A stretch of 13,680 nt of DNA from an uncultured Clostridium sp. (lineage in GTDB: Bacteria; Bacillota; Clostridia; Christensenellales; Borkfalkiaceae), in contig USMU01000052.1 of the NCBI GenBank assembly GCA_900555925.1, positions 1 through 13,680 on the forward strand. The letters are read 5' to 3'. How positions within the stretch are numbered: position 1 is the first letter of the stretch; each line of letters begins with the position of its first letter. Below the pieces are notes generated by a model. The model ran no database searches. It saw only the letters and a program-made list of their open reading frames with translations, and was not told the DNA's origin. The position numbers and the translations under genes are program-made. This document shows positions 7,120 to 13,680 of this stretch, piece after piece.

Positions 7120-7975
7120 TGACGAAAATTCCTCCCGCTCCGCAGGGAAGGTCTATTCCTTCCTCCGTCTTTATGCCCACCTCGTAGGCTTCGGTATGTC
7201 CGCCGCGCCCCGAGAGCGTCAGCGTCAGTATATTTTTGAGAACCATGGGCTGCAAGCCCGTCGTATAGCTGTTGATGAGAAAGAAGAGCGGATTCTCGGA
7301 CAGAAGTTCCCCGCACAATTTTACAAAGGGAAATAAATCGTTTTCTATCTTCCACATTTCTCCGCCCGGACCGCGGCCGTAGGAGGGCGGATCCATGATA
7401 ATCGCGTCGTAACGGTTGCCGCGGCGGATTTCCCGACGGACGAATTTGAGACAATCGTCCACGATATAGCGGATTCCCGAATCGATTCCCGAAAGCCGCG
7501 CGTTTTCGCCCGCGCGTTCCACCATTCCCTTTGCGGCGTCCACATGCGTGACCTGAGCGCCCGCTTTCGCGCAGGCGACCGTCGCTCCGCCCGTATAGGC
7601 AAATAAATTGAGCACCTTTATCGAACGATTTGCACCGCGAATGAGTTTCGACATATAATCCCAGTTGACAGCCTGTTCGGGAAATAATCCCGTATGCTTG
7701 AAGCCCATGGGCTTAATTTTGAACCTGAGTCCCAGCTTCTCATAGGAAATTTCCCATTCGGCGGGCATGGGTTTCAAAAATTTCCAGCCCCCGCCGCCGC
7801 TTTCGCTGCGCTTATAAAAGGCGTTGAGCTCGGGATAGGAGAACAGATCCGCACGGGCCGACCAAATGACCTGCGGGTCGGGCCGAAGGAGATACACGTC
7901 CTTCCAGCGTTCGAGTTTATAACCGTCGCCCGTGGCGATAATCGAATAATCCGTCCAATTCTGTGCTATTTTCAT
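7112..7975 (-). CDS. Class I SAM-dependent methyltransferase, RlmI/RlmK-like (probable RNA methyltransferase)
   Basis: 287 residues from the chosen start. The opening MKIAQNWTDYSIIATGDGYKLERW and RPDPQVIW (31-38) are typical of a conserved Bacillota branch of COG1092-type methyltransferases. SAM-binding motif I is LNLFAYTGG (122-130), an acidic residue at the end of strand 2 is D146, motif III has DD at 173-174, and the catalytic motif IV is DPPSYGRG (195-202). The likely role is base methylation of rRNA, but neither the site nor the atom can be assigned. An in-frame ATG 18 bases upstream (MLHREF) is possible. The internal ATG was preferred because AGGGA sits at good spacing before it and the conserved family sequence begins there. 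It overlaps the following rluA gene by eight bases. Confidence 0.88.
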   Translation of the reverse strand: MKIAQNWTDYSIIATGDGYKLERWKDVYLLRPDPQVIWSARADLFSYPELNAFYKRSESGGGGWKFLKPMPAEWEISYEKLGLRFKIKPMGFKHTGLFPEQAVNWDYMSKLIRGANRSIKVLNLFAYTGGATVACAKAGAQVTHVDAAKGMVERAGENARLSGIDSGIRYIVDDCLKFVRREIRRGNRYDAIIMDPPSYGRGPGGEMWKIENDLFPFVKLCGELLSENPLFFLINSYTTGLQPMVLKNILTLTLSGRGGHTEAYEVGIKTEEGIDLPCGAGGIFVND

Positions 7976-8062
7976 AAATTCCCTGTGCAGCATGTTCGCC
8001 GTCGTTGCCTACGTCCGAAGGCCGGTCCGAAAAAAGACATAATCCGACATTCTGACCTTTTT

Positions 8063-8091
8063 ATTATATCGGAAAACCATTCTTTTGTAAA
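8063..8091 (-). promoter_or_regulatory. Sigma-A promoter of the methyltransferase-rluA operon
   Basis: On the minus strand TTTACA (8086-8091), a 17-base spacer and a perfect TATAAT (8063-8068). The start near 8056 gives a leader of about 80 bases, in which I see no recognisable riboswitch. Confidence 0.88.
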
Positions 8092-8122
8092 GTGTTTTGC
8101 CCACGAAAACAAAACTAAAAAG

Positions 8123-8145
8123 GGAAAAATCGCCAAAATTTTTCC
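8123..8145 (-). terminator. Possible second, A+T-rich terminator after ileS
   Basis: GGAAAAAT (8123-8130) and ATTTTTCC (8138-8145) form a perfect 8-bp stem with a 7-base loop. On the minus strand a T-rich stretch follows. It lies between the main ileS terminator and the next promoter and may catch readthrough. Being weak and A+T-rich, it is only a candidate. Confidence 0.3.
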
Positions 8146-8162
8146 GTCCGCCTCCAATAAGG

Positions 8163-8189
8163 AAAAAAGAGCCTTTTCGGCTCCTTTTT
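8163..8189 (-). terminator. Intrinsic terminator of ileS
   Basis: GAGCC (8169-8173) and GGCTC (8179-8183) form the stem around a 5-base loop. On the minus strand six Ts follow (8163-8168). It starts just after the ileS stop codon. The flanks are A-rich on one side and T-rich on the other, which also allows function on the opposite strand. Confidence 0.85.
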
Positions 8190-8191
8190 CA

Positions 8192-11100
8192 TCAGTTCTT
8201 TACGAGCGTGAGCGTCACTTTCTCACCGTTGATATCCACTTCCTTGGAATAGCCGTCGGCCGAGCCTTCCTCTACGCTCACGGCCAATACGTCCGAAGCG
8301 AACGCAGCTTTGTTTAATGCCTCCCCCGCGCGGCCTTTCGCACAGTAGAAAATCCTGATTCTGTCGGTAACCTCAAAGCCCGCTTCCTTTCTCAGGGTCT
8401 GAACTTTGGAAACGAGCTCCCGCTCTATTCCTTCCGCGATGAGTTCTTCGGTCAGTTCGGTATTCAAAGCCACCGTGATTCCCTTGTCGCTGGCGGAGAT
8501 AAATCCGGCCTTGCTCTCGGTGAAAATCTGCAAATCTTCCTCTTTGAGAACGATCTCCCGATCCGAGGGAAGAACGTATTCGCCTCCGCCTTGAACGGCC
8601 TCCACGACCGCTTTCGCGTCGCATTCTACAAGGAATTTACTGATGAGCCCCAGTTTCTTTCCGTATTTGGGACCGAGCGTCTTTAACTGAGGTTTGAGTT
8701 TATAAGAAATGAATTCGTCCGCGTCCTCCGCCGTCTTATAGCACTTGATGTTGAGTTCGTCCAAAGCAATCGCTTTCAATCCCTCGTCCAGGCCCAAATC
8801 CTTCGCCGTGACGACGTACATCTCGGAAAGAGGCTGACGATTTTTGACATTGCCGGCGTTGCGGGCGGCTCTGCCGAGATTGACGATATCGAGGACGCTG
8901 TCCATGCCTTTTTCGAGGCTTTCGTCCACAAAAGATTTATCGCAGACGGGGAAGGAGCACATGTGCACCGACTTGGGCGCGCCCGAAAAGAAATTCGGAA
9001 CGAGATTGAGATACATTTCTTCCGCAATGAACGGCGTATAAGGCGCGGTGAGCTTTGCGAACGTGACGAGGACGTTCCAGAGCGTCGTATAAGCGGCCGC
9101 CTTGTCGTCCGTCATCTCGCTGCCCCAATAGCGTTCGCGGCCGCGGCGCACGTACCAGTTGGAAAGAATATCCGAGAAATCCTGCAACGCGCGGGCGCTG
9201 TCCGTGATATTATACACTGCCAAATATTTATCCACCGTATCCACGAGCGTATTGAGCTTGGACAGAATCCATTTGTCCATCAACGAGAGGCGGCATTTTT
9301 TCAAATCGTATTTTGAAGGATCATAACCGTCGATATCTGCATACAGGCAGAAAAAGGCATAGGTATTCCAAAGGGTTCCCATATACTTTCTCTGCGCTTC
9401 GGAGACGGCTTCGGGATAAAATCTCGACGGAAGCCACGGCGCCGAAGAAGTATAAAAATACCAGCGGACGGCATCCGCGCCCTGCTTGTCGAGCACCGAC
9501 CACGGATCGACGACGTTGCCCTTGTGCTTGGACATCTTGATGCCGTTTTTGTCGTTGACGTGACCGAGTACGATACAATTTTTGAAGGGCGCCTTGTCGA
9601 AAAGAATCGTAGAAATGACGAGCAGAGTATAGAACCAGCCCCGCGTTTGATCGACTGCTTCGGAAATAAAGTCGGCGGGGAAGGTCTCGTCGAAAAGCTC
9701 CTTGTTTTCAAACGGATAGTGATACTGCGCGAACGGCATGGAACCCGAATCGAACCAGCAGTCGATTACCTCGGGCGTGCGCGACATTTTCCCTCCGCAC
9801 TTTTTACAAGTGCAGGTAAGGTTATCGAGGTACGGGCGGTGAAGCTCTATATCCCCTTTAACTCCGCATCTTTCTTTCAGTTCCGCCTTGGAGCCTATGA
9901 CTTCGATTTCGCCGCAATCGGGACACACCCAAACGGGCAGAGGCGTTCCCCAGTAGCGGTCGCGGGAAAGCCCCCAATCGATGACGTTTTCGAGGAAATT
10001 GCCCATGCGGCCTTCCTTGATTGTATCGGGCATCCAGTTCACGGAACGGTTTGCGGCGATCAGGCGGTCCTTGACGGCCGTCACTTTGATAAACCAGCTG
10101 GAACGGGCGTAATAAATGAGCGGCGTATCGCAGCGCCAGCAGAAGGGATAGCTGTGTACGATTTCCTGCGTTTTGAGAAGGAGACCCCGAGCTTTAAGAT
10201 CCTTTATGACCAGCGGATCGGCGGCCTGCGCGGCCATTCCCGTGAGAAAATCGCAGCCCGACGGGAATTTTCCCTCCTCGTCAATGAGCTGTACGACGGG
10301 AAGATTATACTTCCGCCCTACGCGATAGTCGTCCTCGCCGAAAGCGGTCGCGGTGTGGACGACGCCCGTACCGTCGGAAAGCGTAACGTAATCGTCGCAG
10401 GTGACGTAATACGCCTTTTCGCGGAAAGCGAATTTTTCCTTTCCGTAAGGATATAACGGCTCGTATTCGGTATACTCGTATTCCTTCCCCTTCTTTTTGG
10501 AAAGAACGGTATATTTTTCCTCTCCGAACACCGCGGGGACAAGGGCTTCCGCCAGAATATATTTTTCTCCCGTCTCCTCGCTCTCGATTTCGACGTAATC
10601 GGCGTCGGGATTCATGCAGAGCGCGACGTTGGAAGGGAGCGTCCAAGGCGTGGTCGTCCATGCGAGGATATATCTGTTTTCGTCTCCCTTCACCTTAAAT
10701 TTGACGAAAGCCGTGACCTGTTTGACGTCTTTATAACCTTGCGCGACCTCGTGCGACGAAAGCGCCGTTCCGCAGCGCGGGCAATAGGGAACGATTTTAT
10801 GCCCCTTATAGAGAAGCCCCTTTTCATGGATTTTTTTGAGCGCCCACCACTCCGATTCGATGTAGTCGTCATGATAGGTCACGTACGGATTGTCCATGTT
10901 GCACCAATATCCTACGCGATCGGACATCCGTTTCCATTCGCTGGTATATTGCCAAACGGATTTTTTACATTCTTTTATAAACGGTTCTATGCCGTACGCC
11001 TCGATTTCCGTCTTGTGGTCGAAACCGAGCTTCTTTTCCACTTCCAATTCCACGGGAAGCCCGTGCGTATCCCAGCCCGCCTTTCTTAAAACGTGTTTTC

Positions 11101-11332
11101 CCTTCATGGTCTGATAGCGGGGAACGATGTCCTTCATGACGCGCGTGAGAATGTGTCCGATATGCGGCTTTCCGTTCGCCGTGGGCGGACCGTCATAGAA
11201 GGAAAACTCCTCTTTTCCTTCGTTCATCTTCACGCTGTCTTCGAAGATATGGTTTTCGTTCCAGTAGTCCACCACCTGCTTTTCGCGCTCGACAAAGTTC
11301 AATGAGGTATCTACTTTCTTGTACATCGACAT
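8192..11332 (-). CDS. ileS: Isoleucine--tRNA ligase, long (type 2) form
   Basis: 1046 residues, matching the long, eukaryote-like IleS type rather than the roughly 930-residue short type. It charges tRNA-Ile with isoleucine in the cytoplasm. The ATP-binding signatures are PPTANGKPHIGH (49-60) and GIKMSKHKGN (597-606). GWDTHGLPVE is at 86-95. The CP1 editing domain has TTTPWTLPSN (226-235) and GTGVVHTATAFGEDD (321-335). Cysteine pairs CPRC (184-187), C398/C401 and CPDC (470-473), plus the C507-C512 cluster, are likely zinc sites. The ATG at 11332 is preferred because GAGGAG lies eight bases upstream; a second ATG two codons later is possible. Expression is controlled by the T-box leader in front. 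Long-type IleS enzymes are often less sensitive to mupirocin; that is family knowledge, not shown here. Confidence 0.97.
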   Translation of the reverse strand: MSMYKKVDTSLNFVEREKQVVDYWNENHIFEDSVKMNEGKEEFSFYDGPPTANGKPHIGHILTRVMKDIVPRYQTMKGKHVLRKAGWDTHGLPVELEVEKKLGFDHKTEIEAYGIEPFIKECKKSVWQYTSEWKRMSDRVGYWCNMDNPYVTYHDDYIESEWWALKKIHEKGLLYKGHKIVPYCPRCGTALSSHEVAQGYKDVKQVTAFVKFKVKGDENRYILAWTTTPWTLPSNVALCMNPDADYVEIESEETGEKYILAEALVPAVFGEEKYTVLSKKKGKEYEYTEYEPLYPYGKEKFAFREKAYYVTCDDYVTLSDGTGVVHTATAFGEDDYRVGRKYNLPVVQLIDEEGKFPSGCDFLTGMAAQAADPLVIKDLKARGLLLKTQEIVHSYPFCWRCDTPLIYYARSSWFIKVTAVKDRLIAANRSVNWMPDTIKEGRMGNFLENVIDWGLSRDRYWGTPLPVWVCPDCGEIEVIGSKAELKERCGVKGDIELHRPYLDNLTCTCKKCGGKMSRTPEVIDCWFDSGSMPFAQYHYPFENKELFDETFPADFISEAVDQTRGWFYTLLVISTILFDKAPFKNCIVLGHVNDKNGIKMSKHKGNVVDPWSVLDKQGADAVRWYFYTSSAPWLPSRFYPEAVSEAQRKYMGTLWNTYAFFCLYADIDGYDPSKYDLKKCRLSLMDKWILSKLNTLVDTVDKYLAVYNITDSARALQDFSDILSNWYVRRGRERYWGSEMTDDKAAAYTTLWNVLVTFAKLTAPYTPFIAEEMYLNLVPNFFSGAPKSVHMCSFPVCDKSFVDESLEKGMDSVLDIVNLGRAARNAGNVKNRQPLSEMYVVTAKDLGLDEGLKAIALDELNIKCYKTAEDADEFISYKLKPQLKTLGPKYGKKLGLISKFLVECDAKAVVEAVQGGGEYVLPSDREIVLKEEDLQIFTESKAGFISASDKGITVALNTELTEELIAEGIERELVSKVQTLRKEAGFEVTDRIRIFYCAKGRAGEALNKAAFASDVLAVSVEEGSADGYSKEVDINGEKVTLTLVKN

Positions 11333-11373
11333 AACGTTTTCTCCTCGTCCTTCATGTTTATCGTAATTTTCTC

Positions 11374-11408
11374 AAAAAAGAAAGGCCGCGTTTTGGACAA
11401 AACACGAC
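11374..11408 (-). terminator. T-box regulated terminator
   Basis: On the minus strand GTCGTGTTTT (11399-11408) pairs with AAAACGCGGC (11385-11394) over ten base pairs, three of them G-U, around loop GTCC. CTTTCTTTTTT follows. Its 5' arm includes the end of the T-box core, the standard competition between terminator and antiterminator. Confidence 0.85.
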
Positions 11409-11690
11409 CCCACCAAAACAAACTGACATTTGCCGCCCCGGATAACGGCGGTCTATACCGTGCACGATTACTTTTTTTCCGAAAAAGCAGCTTTTATCTT
11501 TCTTAGGGAATTTTTTTTCCTTTCCAAAAAGAAACTTTTTCTTCCAAAGCTCGGAAAAAGTTGGTCGGGCAAGCTCAAAGGGTGATAACTCCCGAAACCG
11601 CCTTTTTCCTCTCAGCAAAACGGAATTTCTCTGTGCGGCGGCACCTCGGAAGCGTTGTCCCTCTTAAAACGCTTTTATAAATTATGAATT
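11374..11690 (-). promoter_or_regulatory. Ile-specific T-box riboswitch (ileS leader)
   Basis: Read on the minus strand, stem I runs from about 11661 to 11567, with base GGGACAA pairing with TTGCCC. It contains AGAGA (11628-11632), the apical GCTGAGAG (11609-11616), and the specifier region GTT-ATC-ACCCTTTGAGC with AUC (Ile) at 11584-11586. Stem II spans about 11560-11471 (CTTTTTCCGA with TCGGAAAAAAAG). Stem III is CCGCC/GGCGG at 11433-11451. The T-box core is GGTGGGGTCGTG (11403-11414), and a terminator follows at 11374-11408. Uncharged tRNA-Ile should pair with the specifier and the core, favouring antitermination and raising ileS expression. The core departs from the usual GGTGGNACCGCG. 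The leader is about 360 bases including the stretch before the ATG and accounts for the whole 11333-11761 gap apart from the promoter. Confidence 0.9.
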
Positions 11691-11696
11691 TTTTTA

Positions 11697-11725
11697 ATTA
11701 TATCCCTTTTTTAAGGATTTGTAAA
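11697..11725 (-). promoter_or_regulatory. Sigma-A promoter of the ileS leader
   Basis: On the minus strand TTTACA (11720-11725), a 17-base spacer and a perfect TATAAT (11697-11702), with a start near 11690. It begins 37 bases after the stop codon of the HMA-protein gene, and I see no terminator between them. Confidence 0.88.
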
Positions 11726-11761
11726 GCAAAACAGACAGATTTTTCCCTATATCGGATAAAA

Positions 11762-11992
11762 TTACGCAAAAAGTCCCTTTCTCTGCTCTATCGAAAGAAC
11801 TTCAAAGCCCGCGGACTGCACCGCTTCTTTCAATTCGCTGTCGGGAGTCGTGCTCAGAACTTCCACGTAAATGGTGTTCTTTTTATAGTTTGCCTTGGCT
11901 TTTACGACTCCCTCGCACAATTCCAGCTTACAGGCAAGCCGATTCGCACAGCGTTCGCAGCAAAGGTCACCCACACTGATCACTTTTTTCAT
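11762..11992 (-). CDS. Small heavy-metal-associated (HMA) domain protein
   Basis: 76 residues forming a single HMA/copper-chaperone-like domain with a beta-alpha-beta-beta-alpha-beta pattern. The metal loop reads VGDLCCERCANRLACKLELC, with C11, C12 and C15 in place of the usual MxCxxC, and additional cysteines at 21 and 26. The rest (VVKAKANYKKNTIYVEV, then LKEAVQSAGFEVLSIE) fits the fold. It could carry Cu(I), Zn or another soft metal to an ATPase, or have drifted to another role. The ATG overlaps the aspS stop in ATGA, and AGGGTGA inside the aspS end is a strong ribosome site, so its synthesis should be coupled to aspS. No transporter gene lies next to it; the only metal ATPase here is at the far left edge. 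Confidence 0.8.
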   Translation of the reverse strand: MKKVISVGDLCCERCANRLACKLELCEGVVKAKANYKKNTIYVEVLSTTPDSELKEAVQSAGFEVLSIEQRKGLFA

Positions 11993-13326
11993 GGCGTCAC
12001 CCTGTTGATGTCTCTCGGGAACATCGCCGCTTCTCGTACGTTCTTGAAACCGAGGAGATGCATCGTGAGCCGTTCCAGCCCCAAGCCCAATCCGCCGTGC
12101 GGAGGCGCTCCGTATTTATGGAGCATGAGATAGGTATCGAACTCGTCGGGATTCATGCCCAAACGCTTCATTTTTTCTACCTGAGCAAAATAATCGTGTA
12201 CGCGCTGACCGCCCGAGGTAATTTCCATGCCGCGGAAAAGCAAATCGAAAGACAGCGTATATTCGGGATCGTCGGGGTCGTCCATCGTATAGAAGGGACG
12301 TTTTCTGGAAGGGTAATGCGTGACGAAAATAAAATCGGAATTGAATTGTTTCTTCGCATATTTTCCGAGGAGCTGTTCCTCTTCGGGGTCGAAATCCTTC
12401 ATATCCGAAGGCTTATACTTGAATTTCTTCATGAGGATTTCTTTCGCTTCCATGAACTTGATGACGGGAATCTCTGTAATTTCGGGAATATCTGCACGGA
12501 GAAGCTCCACTTCGTTTTTATATTCCGTTTTCAGAAGATTCATGATATATTTGAGGATGCCTGTCTCCATGTTCATAATATCCTCGAAACCGTCGATAAA
12601 ACCCATTTCAAAATCCATGGAAATATATTCGTTGAGGTGGCGGCTGGTATCGTGATGCTCCGCGCGGAATACGGGCGCAATTTCAAATACGCGCTCATAT
12701 ACGGCGACCAAAGCCTGTTTATAAAGCTGAGGAGACTGCGCGAGATATACCTTTTTCCCGAAATAGTCGAGCCCGAAAAGATTTGCGCCGCCTTCCGCGC
12801 CCGCAAAATTGATTTTCGGAGTATGAATTTCGGTAAATCCTTGGGACATGAGATATTCGCGAAAACCGCGCTGTATTCCCTCCTGGAACTTAAAGACCGC
12901 CCTTTCCTTAGGATTTCTCAACGTGACGGGCCGATAGTCCAAATCGGTGTTCAAATCGCACTGCACTTGTTTTTTCGTGATGACCACGGGCGGAATTTCC
13001 GCGGGGTGAGATAAAATATCGATGCCGTGGATCTGAATTTCGTAGCGTTTTCCGCCGTCCTTCGTTTCCCCCGCAACTACCTTTCCGGTCAATTTTACCG
13101 CACACTCTTCTTTGAGTTCGGGGGGCATTCTGTAATCGGAAAAAGATTCCGCATAGACGCATTGAATCGTCTCTCTCGCGGTGCGGAGAATGACGAAAGC
13201 AAAATCCGACATCATGCGGATGTTATGCACGGTGCCGGTTATCGTAATTTCTTGATTTTCGAATTTTGCGAAATCCGAATACGGAACGGTGTTTGTCTTC
13301 GGTTCGCCTGTAATAGTCATAGTCAT
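11989..13326 (-). CDS. aspS: Archaeal-type aspartyl-tRNA synthetase, probably aspartate--tRNA(Asn) ligase (non-discriminating)
   Basis: 445 residues, the length of the archaeal/eukaryotic AspRS type rather than the roughly 590-residue bacterial type. An OB-fold anticodon domain (about 25-105) is followed by the class II core. QSPQLYKQ (197-204) and SFDLLFRGMEITSGGQRVHDY (359-379) identify aspartate enzymes rather than AsnRS. Motif 2 is FEIAPVFRAEHHDTSRHLNEY (214-234), and motif 3 is GLGLGLERLTMHLLG with FPRD (437-440). H34 in GTVHNI appears to sit where relaxed archaeal-type enzymes carry His rather than Trp, which would let it charge tRNA-Asn with Asp for later amidation by GatCAB. That step is inference; neither GatCAB nor a second AspRS is in view. 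GAGG lies five bases before the first ATG; another ATG two codons on is possible. Confidence 0.9.
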   Translation of the reverse strand: MTMTITGEPKTNTVPYSDFAKFENQEITITGTVHNIRMMSDFAFVILRTARETIQCVYAESFSDYRMPPELKEECAVKLTGKVVAGETKDGGKRYEIQIHGIDILSHPAEIPPVVITKKQVQCDLNTDLDYRPVTLRNPKERAVFKFQEGIQRGFREYLMSQGFTEIHTPKINFAGAEGGANLFGLDYFGKKVYLAQSPQLYKQALVAVYERVFEIAPVFRAEHHDTSRHLNEYISMDFEMGFIDGFEDIMNMETGILKYIMNLLKTEYKNEVELLRADIPEITEIPVIKFMEAKEILMKKFKYKPSDMKDFDPEEEQLLGKYAKKQFNSDFIFVTHYPSRKRPFYTMDDPDDPEYTLSFDLLFRGMEITSGGQRVHDYFAQVEKMKRLGMNPDEFDTYLMLHKYGAPPHGGLGLGLERLTMHLLGFKNVREAAMFPRDINRVTP

Positions 13327-13351
13327 GAAAACCTCTTTACTCCGAGGGAAG

Positions 13352-13365
13352 TTTCCGCACGGAAA
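13352..13365. promoter_or_regulatory. Short palindrome in the aspS leader
   Basis: TTTCCG-CA-CGGAAA is a perfect 6-2-6 inverted repeat between the predicted aspS promoter and its ribosome site. It could be an operator or a small hairpin. It is not a terminator for aspS, since no T run follows on the minus strand. Low information content. Confidence 0.25.
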
Positions 13366-13374
13366 TTTTTACTT

Positions 13375-13402
13375 TTCTATTTTAATCCGTTTGACAAAAA
13401 AA
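13375..13402 (-). promoter_or_regulatory. Candidate promoter of aspS
   Basis: On the minus strand TTGCTT, a 16-base spacer and TAAAAT (near 13375-13380) give a moderate match. It overlaps the -35 region of the divergent pdxK promoter, so the two polymerases would compete. No T-box was seen in the short leader. Confidence 0.45.
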
Positions 13403-13419
13403 AGCAAGAAATTTATAAT
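13391..13419 (+). promoter_or_regulatory. Consensus sigma-A promoter of the pyridoxamine kinase gene
   Basis: TTGACA (13391-13396), a 17-base spacer and TATAAT (13414-13419): a perfect match in both hexamers and spacing. The start near 13426 leaves a leader of about 30 bases containing AAGGAAG. Confidence 0.92.
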
Positions 13420-13455
13420 AGTTTCATATAACTTTTTTAAGGAAGTCCACTTTTT

Positions 13456-13680
13456 ATGCGCATTCTCGCCATTAACGACATCTCTTGTGTAGGAAAATGC
13501 TCCCTCACGGTAGCGCTCCCCATAATCTCCGCATGCGGAATCACATGCGACGTTTTACCCACTGCCCTCCTCTCCACGCATACGGGCGGCTTTGAAGGGT
13601 ATACTTTCCGCGACCTTTCGGAAGATATTCCTTCTATACTCGCGCATTGGAAAAAACTGGGGCTTTCCTTTGATTTTATA
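13456..13680 (+). CDS. Pyridoxamine/pyridoxal kinase, N-terminal part, runs off the right edge
   Basis: The 75 visible codons begin MRILAINDISCVGKCSLTVA and continue with LPTALLSTHTGGFEGYTFRDL (39-59), the hallmark opening of the PdxY/PdxK-like pyridoxamine kinases of Clostridia (ribokinase superfamily). The enzyme phosphorylates pyridoxamine or pyridoxal on the way to pyridoxal 5'-phosphate, using ATP. AAGGAAG precedes the ATG by about ten bases. It is the only gene on the plus strand, divergent from aspS with 129 bases between the start codons. The C-terminal ATP-binding half is outside the window. Confidence 0.92.
   Translation, partial: MRILAINDISCVGKCSLTVALPIISACGITCDVLPTALLSTHTGGFEGYTFRDLSEDIPSILAHWKKLGLSFDFI

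Noticed and set aside
9518..9535. KMSKH instead of KMSKS in IleS as a possible novelty
   Set aside because: His at this position appears within the normal range of long-type bacterial IleS, and the rest of the catalytic site is intact.
9524..10456. 310-codon open frame on the plus strand
   Set aside because: It is antisense to the well-conserved ileS core, with no recognisable motif.
11358..11618. 86-codon open frame upstream of ileS on the minus strand
   Set aside because: It falls entirely within the T-box leader, and its base-paired structure explains the sequence better than coding does.
12058..13014. 318-codon open frame on the plus strand
   Set aside because: It is antisense to aspS, whose class II motifs are unmistakable on the other strand.
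1..13680. Mobile element, CRISPR array, tRNA/rRNA genes or a defence system
   Set aside because: I found no transposase, terminal repeats, regularly spaced direct repeats or cloverleaf-like sequence, and every long gap is explained by promoters, terminators or the T-box.

Overview
The window looks like chromosomal DNA from an uncultured member of the Bacillota (Clostridia), at roughly half G+C. Evidence includes near-consensus sigma-A promoters with 17-base spacers, intrinsic terminators with long U tracts, a T-box leader in front of ileS, FeoA/FeoB encoded as separate proteins, and an archaeal-type AspRS of the kind found in Clostridia that make Asn-tRNA by transamidation. A more precise placement (for example a gut Christensenellales-like lineage) would be a guess. 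All genes lie on the minus strand except a pyridoxamine kinase gene entering at the right edge.

Right to left, in the direction of most transcription: a divergent promoter region (about 13327-13455) separates pdxK (plus, cut by the window) from aspS. aspS is coupled by an ATGA overlap to a 76-residue heavy-metal-associated (HMA) domain protein. Next comes a roughly 360-nt leader carrying an Ile-specific T-box (specifier AUC, stems I, II and III, T-box core, terminator), followed by long-type ileS and its terminator. A TTTACA/TATAAT promoter then drives a two-gene RNA-modification unit: a class I SAM methyltransferase overlapping an RluA-type pseudouridine synthase.

A third strong promoter (6318-6346) drives a 798-residue surface protein with a signal peptide, an acidic beta-rich ectodomain, one C-terminal membrane helix and a lysine-rich cytoplasmic tail. 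It ends in a strong hairpin terminator. feoA, feoB and a second RluA-family synthase follow as an overlapping cluster closed by a terminator whose loop contains the last stop codon. At the left edge an ArsR/SmtB-type metal sensor, with a textbook promoter and a 9-2-9 operator, precedes the start of a metal-transporting P-type ATPase with tandem HMA domains, which runs out of the window.

Most of the region is housekeeping (tRNA charging, RNA modification, iron uptake, metal efflux). The points most worth a second look are the FeoB G domain that has lost its guanine-specificity motif, the T-box with a divergent tRNA-pairing core, the unfamiliar membrane-anchored surface protein, and the HMA protein translationally coupled to aspS. 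I saw no mobile element, CRISPR array, tRNA or rRNA gene, and no clear new defence or biosynthetic system.
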